Notes: generated from the letters alone by a model not told the origin. A stretch of 64,000 nucleotides of DNA from Thermosynechococcus sp. (GCF_025999095.1 NZ_AP024678.1:1085527-1149526), one strand, 5' to 3'. Positions 53,703 through 62,830 are shown, counted from the stretch's first letter. Made by a program: numbers and translations.

Positions 53703-56297
53703 TTAATGCAGGCGATCGCCAAAATAGCGGCGGTAAAGATCACAGCGCACCTTAGCCAAATTCCCCTCTAGGGTAATCAGTCCCAAACTGTGGAGCTTAA
53801 AGCCAAGGGTGCTATCAACGACACTGCCGTCGTCTGCTTGCAGAATCTTCCTAAAGGCGGGTACCAGGTCTTTCTGCTGCTGGAGATGCCACCACTGTCG
53901 CCGCAGATGATCTCGATATAACCCCGTTTCTGAGGCGGCATTGGCCATTAGCTCCTGCCAGGTGAGGTCTTGGCGGGCGAGATGATAAAGACTCAGACGA
54001 ATCAGGTAGGGATGCCCCCCCACCAAGTGCTGAAGGTCTTGAAGCTGCCCTTCTAACAGACGCAGGCCGTGAAGGCGGCACAACTCAGCAATTTGTTCTT
54101 GGGTGAATTCCGGCAGATCGATGGCTAAGCCGACGTTAAAGGGAGATTGGTTAATATCCAGGGGAATGTAAACCTCGGTGCCATGAACGACAATTAGACG
54201 GAGGTTGCGCCAAATATCGCGGTTTTTGCCCTCTTCATGCCATGCCCGCAACAGGCCAAAGAAGTCACTGGCCACCTCCGGATATTCAAACACCCGATCC
54301 ACTTCGTCTAGGCCGAGAACAAGGGGGCGACTCTCAAATTGGGTCCCCGGTTTCTGGCAATTGGGTAAGAGATACTCCTCAAAATAGGCAGTGCAGTTAT
54401 ATTTACTGCCAAAAATGTCATCCCAATACTCATTGAGGCGGTTTTCTAGTCCTAGGCGCCGTCCAACACTGGCACAGAGCCAACGCAGTAGTTTTTCCAA
54501 GTCACTGAAGACTTGGGCATCCGCCAGTTGGAAACTGAGCGGAACAGTACCATAGCCCTCTTGGGTGGCGCGGTATAGCAGCCGTGCCATGAGTGAGGTT
54601 TTGCCCATTTGGCGGGGAGCTTTGATGCGAATCAGGGAGCCGGGTTGCAAGAGGGTTTCCCGACAACGCTGCTCAATAGGAGGCCGCTCAATATAAAACG
54701 CTGAGGCCACTTCCACTTGCCCTTCCGGCAGTTCTGGCTCAGCCACGGGAACAGGGGCACCATCACCAACCAACGTATTCCTTGGATCGGGTTCAGCAAT
54801 GGTTTCTTGGGGGGTCTCGCTACTGGTGGCCACAGGGGCAGTGGTTGCATTCACCAAGTCGAGAATTTCTTGCAGCAGGGTGTCCGTATCCGCTGGCGAT
54901 CGCCAGAAGCGCTGTTGCAGGCGATGCAGGTAGCCCCGCAACTCATAGTTCAAGGGCATATCCAGCGGAAAATTGACCCGCACAGGCAAGATAAAGGGAC
55001 GGCGATCGCGCCGTTGGGCTTGCAACTGTTTGATGGTGCGGACTTCCTCAAGCACCATTTCACTTTGAGCTGCCGTTGGCGAGAGCAACAGAACAAAAAA
55101 ATCACACTGTTTGAGCTCCTGATCAATCCGCTGTGCCCATCCCTCCCCGAGACGGATACTTTGGCTAGCCAGAAAGGGTTGGTGACCCGCCTTTTGCAAC
55201 GCCTCTTGGAGCGCACTTGCCAAGTGCAAATCGGTGCCGTGACTGGAGTGACTGATAAAAATACGGTGACCTTGGTTGGGAAGGGCGGCGGTGGCTGCCG
55301 GTGGCGAGGACACCGGTTTGGGTTCGGTGGCGTTGGGGGGTAGTGTCGAAACAGGGGGTAGTGGACGGGGGGGCACTGTAGAAGCTTGCCCAGCCACCTT
55401 GGGCGATCGCCACAGGTCTTGAACGGGAGTTCTGAGAAATTGGCCAAGGCGAAACCAAAAGGATTTGGGCAGCTCTACTTGTTGCAGGCTGGCAAGGGCA
55501 TCGGCAGCCGTAGCAAAGCGTTCATAGGGAGAAGGGTGAATGAGCTTATTGACAAACTGCACTAGGCGATCGCTCACCGGTTCAGTGGCTTGCCAACACC
55601 AACAGCCGTAGGGGTTTTGGGTGAGTTGCAGGGGACTCAACCCCGTTAATGCCTGTACAGCCACCATTCCCAAGGAATAGAGATCGCTGGCCGGGCGGGG
55701 CCGTCCTTGGGCTTGCTCTGGTGCCATATACCCCGGTGTGCCAATGGCGATCGTCTGCGGATTCGCATCTCCCACTAAGGTGCCGCCGCCAATGGAGACC
55801 CCCATTTCCTTCACAGCACCAAAATCAATGAGGACCAAGCGGTGATCCAACTGGCGACGAATTAAGTTATCGGGTTTAATATCACGGTGGATGACACCAC
55901 ATTCATGCACAAAGCTGAGAACTGCGAGGGCATCTTGGAGCAGCTCAATCACCCGTGCCTCTGACCATGCACAGCCCGGCACCAATTCCTGCCGTAGGAC
56001 TTGACCCTCAATGAAGTCTTGGACAAGGTAAAACTCGTTGTCCTCCTCAAAGTAGGCAAGGAGGCGGGGGATTTGGTCATGAGTGCCCAGCCGCTCTAGA
56101 ATTTGGGCCTCGCGCTGAAAGAGCGATCGCGCCAAAGGGAGAAAGGCCGCATCCCTGCGGGCCGGGCGCAGGTATTTGACAACACACTTGGCCCGAATGG
56201 GCCGATGAACATCCTCTGCCAGAAACGTTTGGCCAAAGTTCCCAGCTCCCAAGACTCGAATGAGTTTATAGCGCCCGCCAAGGGTTTTGCCAATCAT
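53703..56297 (-). CDS. Serine/threonine kinase-TIR-ATPase fusion protein
   Basis: A large multidomain protein of 864 residues. Kinase domain, about 1-275: MIGKTLGGRYKLIRVLGAG, K41 in CVVKYL, the catalytic HRDIKPDN (137-144), DFG (158-160) and GTPGYMAPEQA, all intact. After a proline-rich linker (305-342) comes a TIR domain (345-482): RIFISHSSHGTDLHLASAL, FFVLLLSPTAAQ and candidate catalytic glutamates at 417-418. A P-loop ATPase of the AAA_35 type follows (about 530-864): RIKAPRQMGKTSLMARL (Walker A) and LVLGLDEVDRVF (Walker B). I chose the ATG at 56297; the open frame runs 52 codons further upstream but without conserved sequence. Confidence 0.93.
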   Translation of the reverse strand: MIGKTLGGRYKLIRVLGAGNFGQTFLAEDVHRPIRAKCVVKYLRPARRDAAFLPLARSLFQREAQILERLGTHDQIPRLLAYFEEDNEFYLVQDFIEGQVLRQELVPGCAWSEARVIELLQDALAVLSFVHECGVIHRDIKPDNLIRRQLDHRLVLIDFGAVKEMGVSIGGGTLVGDANPQTIAIGTPGYMAPEQAQGRPRPASDLYSLGMVAVQALTGLSPLQLTQNPYGCWCWQATEPVSDRLVQFVNKLIHPSPYERFATAADALASLQQVELPKSFWFRLGQFLRTPVQDLWRSPKVAGQASTVPPRPLPPVSTLPPNATEPKPVSSPPAATAALPNQGHRIFISHSSHGTDLHLASALQEALQKAGHQPFLASQSIRLGEGWAQRIDQELKQCDFFVLLLSPTAAQSEMVLEEVRTIKQLQAQRRDRRPFILPVRVNFPLDMPLNYELRGYLHRLQQRFWRSPADTDTLLQEILDLVNATTAPVATSSETPQETIAEPDPRNTLVGDGAPVPVAEPELPEGQVEVASAFYIERPPIEQRCRETLLQPGSLIRIKAPRQMGKTSLMARLLYRATQEGYGTVPLSFQLADAQVFSDLEKLLRWLCASVGRRLGLENRLNEYWDDIFGSKYNCTAYFEEYLLPNCQKPGTQFESRPLVLGLDEVDRVFEYPEVASDFFGLLRAWHEEGKNRDIWRNLRLIVVHGTEVYIPLDINQSPFNVGLAIDLPEFTQEQIAELCRLHGLRLLEGQLQDLQHLVGGHPYLIRLSLYHLARQDLTWQELMANAASETGLYRDHLRRQWWHLQQQKDLVPAFRKILQADDGSVVDSTLGFKLHSLGLITLEGNLAKVRCDLYRRYFGDRLH

Positions 56298-56685
56298 GAT
56301 AATTGTTTTTTTACCGGCGTCTCCTCGTTGATATATCTTGGCACAGCCCTTTGTCGCTCCACCATCAGAGTGCCCCCAGGGGGTATTCGGCGGTAAAGAT
56401 CGCATACAGCACAGGTGACAGGAAAACCACCCTGGCACTCCCAGACATTGCAAAGGAAAAGATAAAAGGACTCGATGCCGTTACCGCAGGATAATGACTA
56501 GACTGATGACGAGGCTCCGTAGGAAACAGCCCACACGCCCAATGGCATCGGCTGGGAAAGCTCAAAGGCCTCCCTTGAGCGATCGCCCTGGGGACAGGAT
56601 TTCCTCAAATTTCCCAAAGAACTAGGTCGGTACCTTGGGGGATGGATGCTTGTATTTTACACCTGTCCCTAGGGGAAAGCAGGCG
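56298..56685. other. 388-base intergenic region with a long-range stem
   Basis: No gene is convincing here. The region includes the promoter area of the kinase-TIR gene and, at 56586-56598 and 56662-56674, a perfectly pairing 13-base stem (one G-U pair) closing a 63-base loop that can itself fold (TCCCAA with TTGGGGGA). A structured RNA on either strand or a DNA-binding element is possible. The region also has a CCCCCAGGGGG palindrome. No match to SRP, 6S, tmRNA or RNase P RNA was seen. Confidence 0.35.
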
Positions 56686-57069
56686 TTATAGCGTTAGCGG
56701 AATAATTCGACCAAAAAGGCCGAGGCTCCAGATGGTTTGAATCGGCAGTTCAGTTACAAAGAGGGTGGCAACGCCAAGGTTATAGGCTTGGGTGTTGTAG
56801 GCAATGTAGCGTTCAATGTCTTGTGCTGGGCGGGATTCGAGTTGGTCGCAGACTTCCAAAGCCACCATAGCTAGCCCGCGATTGCGATGGATGATCTCTG
56901 GGCACACCTGAGTCAAAAGGAAGGTATTGATTTCCGTTGCGGTATGGCGTTGATAGTCGGCAGGGGTGGGATTGGTGAGGCAGGCCGCAATAATCCCCAA
57001 CAGCAAGAAGGCACCACCGCCACACCAGAGAGGGCGTGCCATGATTTGGGAAAGCAGAGGCACTTTCAT
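56686..57069 (-). CDS. DUF4359 family protein
   Basis: A 127-residue protein with one N-terminal membrane helix (WCGGGAFLLLGIIAACLTN), then TNPTPADYQRHTATEINTF, the DUF4359 hallmark, and VCPEIIHRNRGLAMVALEV with a cysteine pair including VCDQLESR. The rest is soluble, probably on the periplasmic or lumenal side. Function unknown. It is followed on the opposite strand by tRNA-His after 45 bases. Confidence 0.82.
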   Translation of the reverse strand: MKVPLLSQIMARPLWCGGGAFLLLGIIAACLTNPTPADYQRHTATEINTFLLTQVCPEIIHRNRGLAMVALEVCDQLESRPAQDIERYIAYNTQAYNLGVATLFVTELPIQTIWSLGLFGRIIPLTL

Positions 57070-57114
57070 GGGAGGATTCTCTATGCTATGCTAGGAAACT
57101 AGCTTAAGAGGCAT

Positions 57115-57188
57115 GGCGAGCGTAGCCAAGTGGTTAAGGCAGTGGATTGTGGTTCCACCATTCGTGGGTTCGAGTCCCATCGCTCGCC
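57115..57188 (+). tRNA. tRNA-His (GUG)
   Basis: A complete cloverleaf: acceptor GCGAGCG with CGCTCGC, D arm GCC/GGC, anticodon stem GTGGA/TCCAC with loop TTGTGGT (anticodon GTG), and T arm GTGGG/CCCAT closing TTCGAGT. The extra G before the acceptor (57115) pairs with C73 (57188), as in tRNA-His, so the G-1 base is encoded in the genome. No CCA is encoded. Confidence 0.96.
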
Positions 57189-57202
57189 CTCTATTCTAGT
57201 GG

Positions 57203-58816
57203 ATGGTGTACCGAGCGGGTGTGTCTGTGGCACAACGGCTACTGTGGGGATGTCTTGTACTGTTGTTGAGTCTGCTGTTGGTTGCCTGTGGCGGTGAGGG
57301 ATCGCGCCAAGGGGATCACAGTCTTGTCATTGGCACCACGGCGCGCCTGCGCACCCTCGACCCCGCTGATGCCTACGAAAACTTGGCGGGCCTGCTTCTG
57401 TTCAATTTGGGCGATCGCCTCTATACTTACAACGGCAAAGACCTTATTCCCCAGCTGGCCACTGCCTTACCCGAAGTGAGCGAAGATGGCCTCACCTACC
57501 GCATTCCCCTACGGCGGGGGGTTTACTTCCACGATGGTACGCCCTTTAATGCTGCGGCCATGGCCTTTTCCCTGCAGCGATTTATGAATAGTGGTGGCCA
57601 GCCCGCCTCCCTGCTTGCAGGACGCGTCAAAGAAATTAAGGCGATCGCAGAGGACTTGCTGGAAATTCGCCTTAAGGAACCCTTCGTGGCGTTTCCCCAT
57701 TTGTTGGCCTTTAGTGGCTTGTGTGCCGTTTCTCCTACGGCCTACAGAGCGGCCGGCGATCGCTTCTTGCCGACCCAATTTGTGGGCACAGGCCCTTACC
57801 GCCTAGCGGCCTACAGGACGGATGGGGTGCGCCTTGAACCCTTTGCTGACTATTGGGGCACCAAACCCGAAAATGCTGGCATTCGCGTCCAAATCTTCTC
57901 CAGTAGTGCCAATCTCTACAATGCCTTTCGCACGGGGGCAGTGGATGTGGCAATCGGTGCGCTCGATCCCAATCAAATTCGCGCCCTCAAGACGCAAGCG
58001 TCAACAAAGCACTGGCAGGTAATGACGGGGGCAGGCAACGCTGTGACCGTCCTGAGTATCAATGTGCGCCAACCCCCTTGGGATCAATTGGCGGCGCGGC
58101 AGGTTTTGGCGGCGAGTGTCAATCGTCAGCGCCTGGTGGAACGAGTCTTTTTGGGGGAAGCAGAACCCCTGTACTCCCTAGTCCCAAGTTTATTTCCTGT
58201 GAGTGAGCCCGTCTTTCGCGATCGCTATGGAGACGGCAATTCTAAGCAAATAGAGCACTGGTTGCAGAACACGACTATTTCACCGCAGCAGCCCTTGGTG
58301 GTGAACCTTTGGTACCGTGCCAATGTTCCCAGTAATGTCTTGGCAGCAACGGTTCTGAAAGCCTCCCTAGAGCGGGATTTGGGCGATCGCGTTCAGGTGC
58401 AACTAGACAGTGCCGATGCCGCCACGATCTACCGCAATTTAGACAGTGGAGCCTATCCCTTGGTCTTGCTCGACTGGTACGGTGATTTCTACGATGCCGA
58501 TAACTACCTTGAACCCTTCCTGAGTTGCGATCGCGGTTCCCTAGCCACCGGCTGTGAAAGGGGTGCCAGTGCTGCGTGGGGGTCATTTTTCTACAGTCCT
58601 GAGGCCAATGACCTCATTGTTGCCAGTCGCCGTGAGGCCAATCCCCAACGCCGCGGCGCACTCCTGCGTCAGCTTCAGGAACTCAATGCTGAGGCCGTGG
58701 CCTTTTTGCCCCTGTGGCAGAGTCAAACCACTCTCTTTGCCCAACCCCAGTTGCGGGGGTTAGCCCTTGATGTCAACCAGCTCTTTGCCTTTGCCCCCCT
58801 GCGGAAGGATCAATGA
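57203..58816 (+). CDS. Peptide ABC transporter substrate-binding lipoprotein
   Basis: A 537-residue extracytoplasmic binding protein of the SBP family 5 (oligopeptide/dipeptide/nickel). A lipoprotein signal LVLLLSLLLVACGGEG contains the lipobox cysteine. The mature protein has LVIGTTARLRTLDPADAYEN, LSINVRQPPWDQLAARQVL and YPLVLLDWYGDFYDADNYL, typical for this family. A DppC-type permease is at 19.5 kb but no ATPase is in the window. It is followed by a 4-base overlap with the TlyA-like gene. Confidence 0.9.
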   Translation: MVYRAGVSVAQRLLWGCLVLLLSLLLVACGGEGSRQGDHSLVIGTTARLRTLDPADAYENLAGLLLFNLGDRLYTYNGKDLIPQLATALPEVSEDGLTYRIPLRRGVYFHDGTPFNAAAMAFSLQRFMNSGGQPASLLAGRVKEIKAIAEDLLEIRLKEPFVAFPHLLAFSGLCAVSPTAYRAAGDRFLPTQFVGTGPYRLAAYRTDGVRLEPFADYWGTKPENAGIRVQIFSSSANLYNAFRTGAVDVAIGALDPNQIRALKTQASTKHWQVMTGAGNAVTVLSINVRQPPWDQLAARQVLAASVNRQRLVERVFLGEAEPLYSLVPSLFPVSEPVFRDRYGDGNSKQIEHWLQNTTISPQQPLVVNLWYRANVPSNVLAATVLKASLERDLGDRVQVQLDSADAATIYRNLDSGAYPLVLLDWYGDFYDADNYLEPFLSCDRGSLATGCERGASAAWGSFFYSPEANDLIVASRREANPQRRGALLRQLQELNAEAVAFLPLWQSQTTLFAQPQLRGLALDVNQLFAFAPLRKDQ

Positions 58817-59562
58817 CTCCCCGAAAGCAACGCTTGGATAGTCTTCTTGTGGAGCGGCAGCTGTGTGAGAGCCGCCAACAGGCACAACGCTGGATTCGTG
58901 CTGGCGCAGTTCAAGTCAACCATATTCCCATTGATAAGCCGGGGACGCTGGTGGCTGTGGATGCCACCATTCAGGTGAAAGCAAAACCCGCCTATGTTTC
59001 GCGGGGGGGTGAAAAGCTCGCCCATGCCCTAGGGGTCTTTCCGGTGGTGGTGCGCGATCGCGTGTGTTTGGATGGCGGTATTTCCACAGGCGGCTTTACG
59101 GATTGTCTGCTGCAGGCGGGCGCCCAATTGGTCTATGGCATTGATGTGGGCTATGGCCAAGTGGATTGGAAGCTGCGCCAAGACCCGCGCCTGATTCTCA
59201 GGGAACGTACCAATCTGCGTTATCTAACCCCCGCTGATCTGTACACCGACGATGGCCCCCGACCCGATCTGGGGGTGGTGGATGTCTCCTTTATTTCCTT
59301 GACTAAAGTGCTCCCTGCCCTGTGGGAGTTGCTACTGCCGCCGCGGGAGCTAATTGCTTTGATTAAGCCGCAATTTGAAGTGGGGCGCGATCGCGTGGGC
59401 AAACAGGGTGTGGTGCGCGAGGCCCAGGCGCGTCAGGAGGCGGTAGAGCAGGTCAAGGCAGCGGCGGTGGCTTTGGGCTGGCAGTGCTACGGCGTGACCC
59501 CCTCACCGATTTTGGGACCGGCGGGTAACCAGGAGTTTTTGGCCTACTTTTTTGGCCCCTAA
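58813..59562 (+). CDS. TlyA-family RNA methyltransferase (S4 and FtsJ domains)
   Basis: A 249-residue protein. An N-terminal S4 RNA-binding domain (RLDSLLVERQLCESRQQAQR, AGAVQVNHIPIDKPG) precedes a class I methyltransferase of the FtsJ type (VCLDGGISTGGFTDCLLQ, YGIDVGYGQVDWKL, LGVVDVSFISLTKVLP). Members methylate 2'-O ribose positions in rRNA and some are labelled hemolysins. The start overlaps the stop of the binding-lipoprotein gene by four bases (ATGA). Target nucleotide unknown. Confidence 0.9.
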   Translation: MTPRKQRLDSLLVERQLCESRQQAQRWIRAGAVQVNHIPIDKPGTLVAVDATIQVKAKPAYVSRGGEKLAHALGVFPVVVRDRVCLDGGISTGGFTDCLLQAGAQLVYGIDVGYGQVDWKLRQDPRLILRERTNLRYLTPADLYTDDGPRPDLGVVDVSFISLTKVLPALWELLLPPRELIALIKPQFEVGRDRVGKQGVVREAQARQEAVEQVKAAAVALGWQCYGVTPSPILGPAGNQEFLAYFFGP

Positions 59563-59685
59563 TCTCCCGCTCTGGGGGTGGTACTTAAAATCAAAACCGT
59601 TATGAGTATGATATAGTGGGCATAGCTGCTAAAAGTTAACAAATGTAAACAGCAGTGTTTACCGGTCTTAGTTAGGAGGCTTTCT

Positions 59686-60279
59686 ATGTCTGAGTGTCTG
59701 CGCGTCGGTCAACCCGCCCCCGATTTTGAAGCGGTTGCTGTTTATGACCAAGAGTTCAAAACCATCAAGCTTTCGGACTATCGCGGTAAGTACGTTGTTC
59801 TTTTCTTTTATCCCTTGGACTTTACCTTTGTCTGCCCTACGGAAATTGTTGCCTTTAGCGATCGCTACGATGAATTTGCCAAATTGAACACCGAAATCCT
59901 TGGCGTGTCCGTGGATAGCCAGTTCTCCCACTTGGCCTGGACGCAAATGGATCGCAAAGCCGGCGGTGTCGGCGATCTCAAATATCCCTTGGTGTCTGAC
60001 CTGAAAAAAGAAATCAGCACTGCCTACAATGTGCTGACCGAAGAAGGAGTGGCCCTGCGCGGTCTGTTCATCATTGACAAAGAAGGCATTATCCAGCACG
60101 CCACTATCAATAACTTAGCCTTTGGCCGCAGCGTTGATGAGACCCTGCGGGTGCTGCAAGCGATTCAATACGTTCAAACCCACCCCGATGAAGTCTGCCC
60201 TGCCGGCTGGCAACCCGGTGACAAAACCATGAATCCCGATCCTGTCAAATCTAAAGTCTACTTTGAAGCAGTGGGCTAA
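59686..60279 (+). CDS. 2-Cys peroxiredoxin
   Basis: Thiol peroxidase that reduces hydrogen peroxide and organic peroxides, 197 residues. The peroxidatic cysteine is in [13 protein letters not shown], and the resolving cysteine in [15 protein letters not shown], the C-terminal pattern of typical 2-Cys enzymes that use thioredoxin. RBS TTAGGAGG is strong. The upstream 120 bases include TATGATATAGT, a possible -10 element. A terminator follows the gene. Confidence 0.95.
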   Translation: MSECLRVGQPAPDFEAVAVYDQEFKTIKLSDYRGKYVVLFFYPLDFTFVCPTEIVAFSDRYDEFAKLNTEILGVSVDSQFSHLAWTQMDRKAGGVGDLKYPLVSDLKKEISTAYNVLTEEGVALRGLFIIDKEGIIQHATINNLAFGRSVDETLRVLQAIQYVQTHPDEVCPAGWQPGDKTMNPDPVKSKVYFEAVG

Positions 60280-60309
60280 TGGCCCCTCTTTCTCAGACTG
60301 ATCCTTTGG

Positions 60310-60340
60310 GAACCTGCCCTGGGGGTGGGTTCTTTTTTTT
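60310..60340 (+). terminator. Rho-independent terminator after the peroxiredoxin gene
   Basis: GAACCTGCCC and GGGTGGGTTC form a stem (with one G-U pair) around a short G-rich loop, followed by a run of eight T residues. It lies about 30 bases after the peroxiredoxin stop. Confidence 0.85.
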
Positions 60341-60409
60341 ACTTCCCCAAGAGAACGGTCAAAAGGTTAGGGTGGAACAGGAGGCCTTTTGCCGAATAGG
60401 GAGGCAAAC

Positions 60410-61708
60410 ATGACGGTTGATCGCCGCCTGATGCAGGCTGTAGACACACTGGGGTACCGAGTTACCGCAGGGGATGTGGCGGGTACAGTGGGATTACCGC
60501 TACAAACGGCTGAAAGAGGATTAATGGCCTTGGCGGCCGATGTCGGGGGAACGCTGCAAGTGGCCGAAAGCGGTGACATTGTCTACGTCTTCCCGAGAAA
60601 TTTTCGCAGTATCCTGCAAGCAAAATACTGGCAACTGCGCCTACGGGCGGTCGCGCAGCGGGTTTGGGGCATTGTTTTCTATCTTATTCGCATTTCCTTT
60701 GGCATTTTCCTCATTATTTCGATTGTCCTGATTTTTCTGGCGATCGCCCTCATTTTGATTGCCCTGTCCAGTCAGGGGCGTGACGGTGACGATCGCGGCC
60801 AAGAGAGCTCTTGGAGGGGCGGGGGCATCAACTTTTGGGTCTTTCCTGACGTTTGGTATTTCTTTGGCGATCCTGCTCCTGAGCGATCGCGCCCCCCATC
60901 CAGGGACAACGGCGAAGAAATGAACTTCTTTGAGGGGGTCTATTCCTTCCTCTTTGGCGATGGCAACCCCAATGCTGACCTTGAAGAACGCCGCTGGCAA
61001 CTGATTGGCCAGGTCATCCGCAACAATGGCGGGGCGGTTACGGCAGAGCAAATTGCCCCCTATCTCGATTTAGAAACCAATCCGGGAGACGATGAGTGGT
61101 ACATGCTGCCCGTGCTCACCCACTTTAATGGTCGCCCGCAGGTTACGCAGACAGGGCAAATTATCTATTGCTTTCCTGAGTTACAAACGACGGCTCAAAC
61201 TCGCCAACGGCAACAGCAGACACTGCCCCCCATCTTGGAGGAGCAGCTCTGGCGCTTTAGTCGGGCACCCGCTTGGCAAATTATGGTGGCCATTGGCTTG
61301 GGCTGTGTCAATCTCATCGGTGCACTGATGCTGTGGTACCTGCTGGGAGATGGGGCGATCGCCCAAGAGCTGGGGGGACTAGTGGCCTTTGTCGCCTCGA
61401 TCTTTTGGATTTTACTTGGCTATGGCATTGGCTTTTTGGGGATTCCCTTGGGGCGGTACTACTGGTTACTGTGGCAAAATCAACGCATTCGCGATCGCAA
61501 TGCCCGCCGCTACCACTGGGCTAATCTCTTGGCCCATCCCACACCCCAGTTGCGTGCCAAATTACGAGCCGCTCAAACCTATGCCCAGCAGCGGCAAATC
61601 CGCGAACAGGATGTCATCTATCGCTCCGATCAAGACTTGGTGGAGCAGGAGTTGGCCCAATCGGAAGCCATTGATCGCGAGTGGTTACGGCGCCTAGAAT
61701 CGGAGTAG
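60410..61708 (+). CDS. Conserved membrane protein, hypothetical
   Basis: A 432-residue protein with no assigned function. The ATG at 60410 has an AGGGAGG ribosome-binding site, so it is preferred over the TTG upstream. Cytoplasmic N-terminal part: MTVDRRLMQAVDTLGYRVTA and GTVGLPLQTAERGLMALAAD, an apparent winged-helix-like region repeated later (QVIRNNGGAVTAEQIAPYLD). Two pairs of membrane helices (FYLIRISFGIFLIISIVL; NLIGALMLWYLLGDG, FVASIFWILLGYGIGFLG). The C-terminal tail is charged. It is followed after three bases by a zinc-protease-like gene. Confidence 0.75.
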   Translation: MTVDRRLMQAVDTLGYRVTAGDVAGTVGLPLQTAERGLMALAADVGGTLQVAESGDIVYVFPRNFRSILQAKYWQLRLRAVAQRVWGIVFYLIRISFGIFLIISIVLIFLAIALILIALSSQGRDGDDRGQESSWRGGGINFWVFPDVWYFFGDPAPERSRPPSRDNGEEMNFFEGVYSFLFGDGNPNADLEERRWQLIGQVIRNNGGAVTAEQIAPYLDLETNPGDDEWYMLPVLTHFNGRPQVTQTGQIIYCFPELQTTAQTRQRQQQTLPPILEEQLWRFSRAPAWQIMVAIGLGCVNLIGALMLWYLLGDGAIAQELGGLVAFVASIFWILLGYGIGFLGIPLGRYYWLLWQNQRIRDRNARRYHWANLLAHPTPQLRAKLRAAQTYAQQRQIREQDVIYRSDQDLVEQELAQSEAIDREWLRRLESE

Positions 61709-61711
61709 CCC

Positions 61712-62830
61712 ATGGCTCCATCCGCGTTACGCTCGGCAGCGGCCAGCGGCGATCTCAGGGCCATTCAAGCCCTTCTAGAGGCGGCCCTTGCCCCTAAGGG
61801 GATAGGGGTCACAGTGGGTCAGCAGCGAGAATCGCTCCTGTTGCGCCTTCAGTGTCCAACGGCTGTCCCGGCGGCAATTGTGCTAACGCTACTTGCGCGC
61901 GAACTGATCCAGTGGCCAAGCTATGCCCACAGTAGTCTCCTGATCACCGCCTGCCACAACAGCAACGACCTCTGGGAAGCGGTGCTTGATCTGACCCGTC
62001 CCCATGAGTTACTGCGCCTTGCCAAGGGGGAGCACCTGCGTCAGCAGCTCCCCACCCCTCGCCGCCGGGAGGAGTTTGGCATTCCCGTACAACCCCTCAG
62101 CACCCAAGATTGGCAAGTGATCGCAGCAGGGTTGGGTCTATCGCTTTTGCTCCTTGCGTCAGCGCAGGTGACATTTTTGCTCAGTCCGCTAATTACCCTT
62201 GTTCACGAGCTGGGGCATGCAGTGACGGCGTGGCTCTTTGGCTATCCAGCGGTTCCGGCCTTTGACTTTCGCTACGGTGGTGGCGTCACCCTCCATGGCG
62301 ATCGCGCAGGGGGTCTTGTCCTGCTCATCTATACAGGATTATTGGCCTTGGCCTATTTCTACCGTCAAAATCGGCTTACCCTGATTTGCCTTGGGGTCTT
62401 GACGCTGCTCTACAGCCTTGTGGCCTTTAGTCCTGTTCATGAAATGCTCTTTGTGGCCATGGGGCATGGCTTTGAACTGATTTTTGCCGTGATTTTTCTT
62501 TACCGTGCCCTGAGTGGGTGGGGGTGCCGCTACCCCATTGAACGTCCCCTCTACGGTATGGTGGGGTTTTTCATTGTGTTTTTTAATATGCGCTTTGCTT
62601 GGCAGTTGCAGTTTGATCCGGTGTTTCGGGAGATGTACCTCATGGGTAAGGGGGGCATTGATCACGACTTGGTTCGCCTGGCCCGCGACTTTTTCCATAC
62701 CGACTTGGCGACGGTGGTCGGCCTGTATGGCTTTTTTGTGATTCTGACACCGGCGATCGCCTTCCTGCTCTATCGTTATCGCCAGCGGATGCTGTACCTA
62801 TTGATTCGCCTCTTTTTCGCTGAGGGCTAG
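61712..62830 (+). CDS. M50-like membrane zinc metallopeptidase homologue
   Basis: A 372-residue membrane protein. A soluble N-terminal domain of about 140 residues is followed by about six membrane helices. The motif HELGHA (LITLVHELGHAVTAWLFGY) fits the HExxH zinc site of site-2/M50 proteases, but I do not see the second metal-ligand motif clearly, so proteolytic activity is an inference. It directly follows another membrane protein (three bases) and probably forms a unit with it. Confidence 0.75.
   Translation: MAPSALRSAAASGDLRAIQALLEAALAPKGIGVTVGQQRESLLLRLQCPTAVPAAIVLTLLARELIQWPSYAHSSLLITACHNSNDLWEAVLDLTRPHELLRLAKGEHLRQQLPTPRRREEFGIPVQPLSTQDWQVIAAGLGLSLLLLASAQVTFLLSPLITLVHELGHAVTAWLFGYPAVPAFDFRYGGGVTLHGDRAGGLVLLIYTGLLALAYFYRQNRLTLICLGVLTLLYSLVAFSPVHEMLFVAMGHGFELIFAVIFLYRALSGWGCRYPIERPLYGMVGFFIVFFNMRFAWQLQFDPVFREMYLMGKGGIDHDLVRLARDFFHTDLATVVGLYGFFVILTPAIAFLLYRYRQRMLYLLIRLFFAEG

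Noticed and set aside
56365-56565. 66-codon minus-strand frame in the gap before the kinase-TIR gene
   Set aside because: No ribosome-binding site, no resemblance to a known family and it lies in the region with structured elements; unsupported as a protein.
56298-56685. SRP RNA, 6S RNA or RNase P RNA in this gap
   Set aside because: A GGAAACAGCC string recalls the SRP tetraloop region but the flanking conserved sequence is missing; the other families' motifs are absent.
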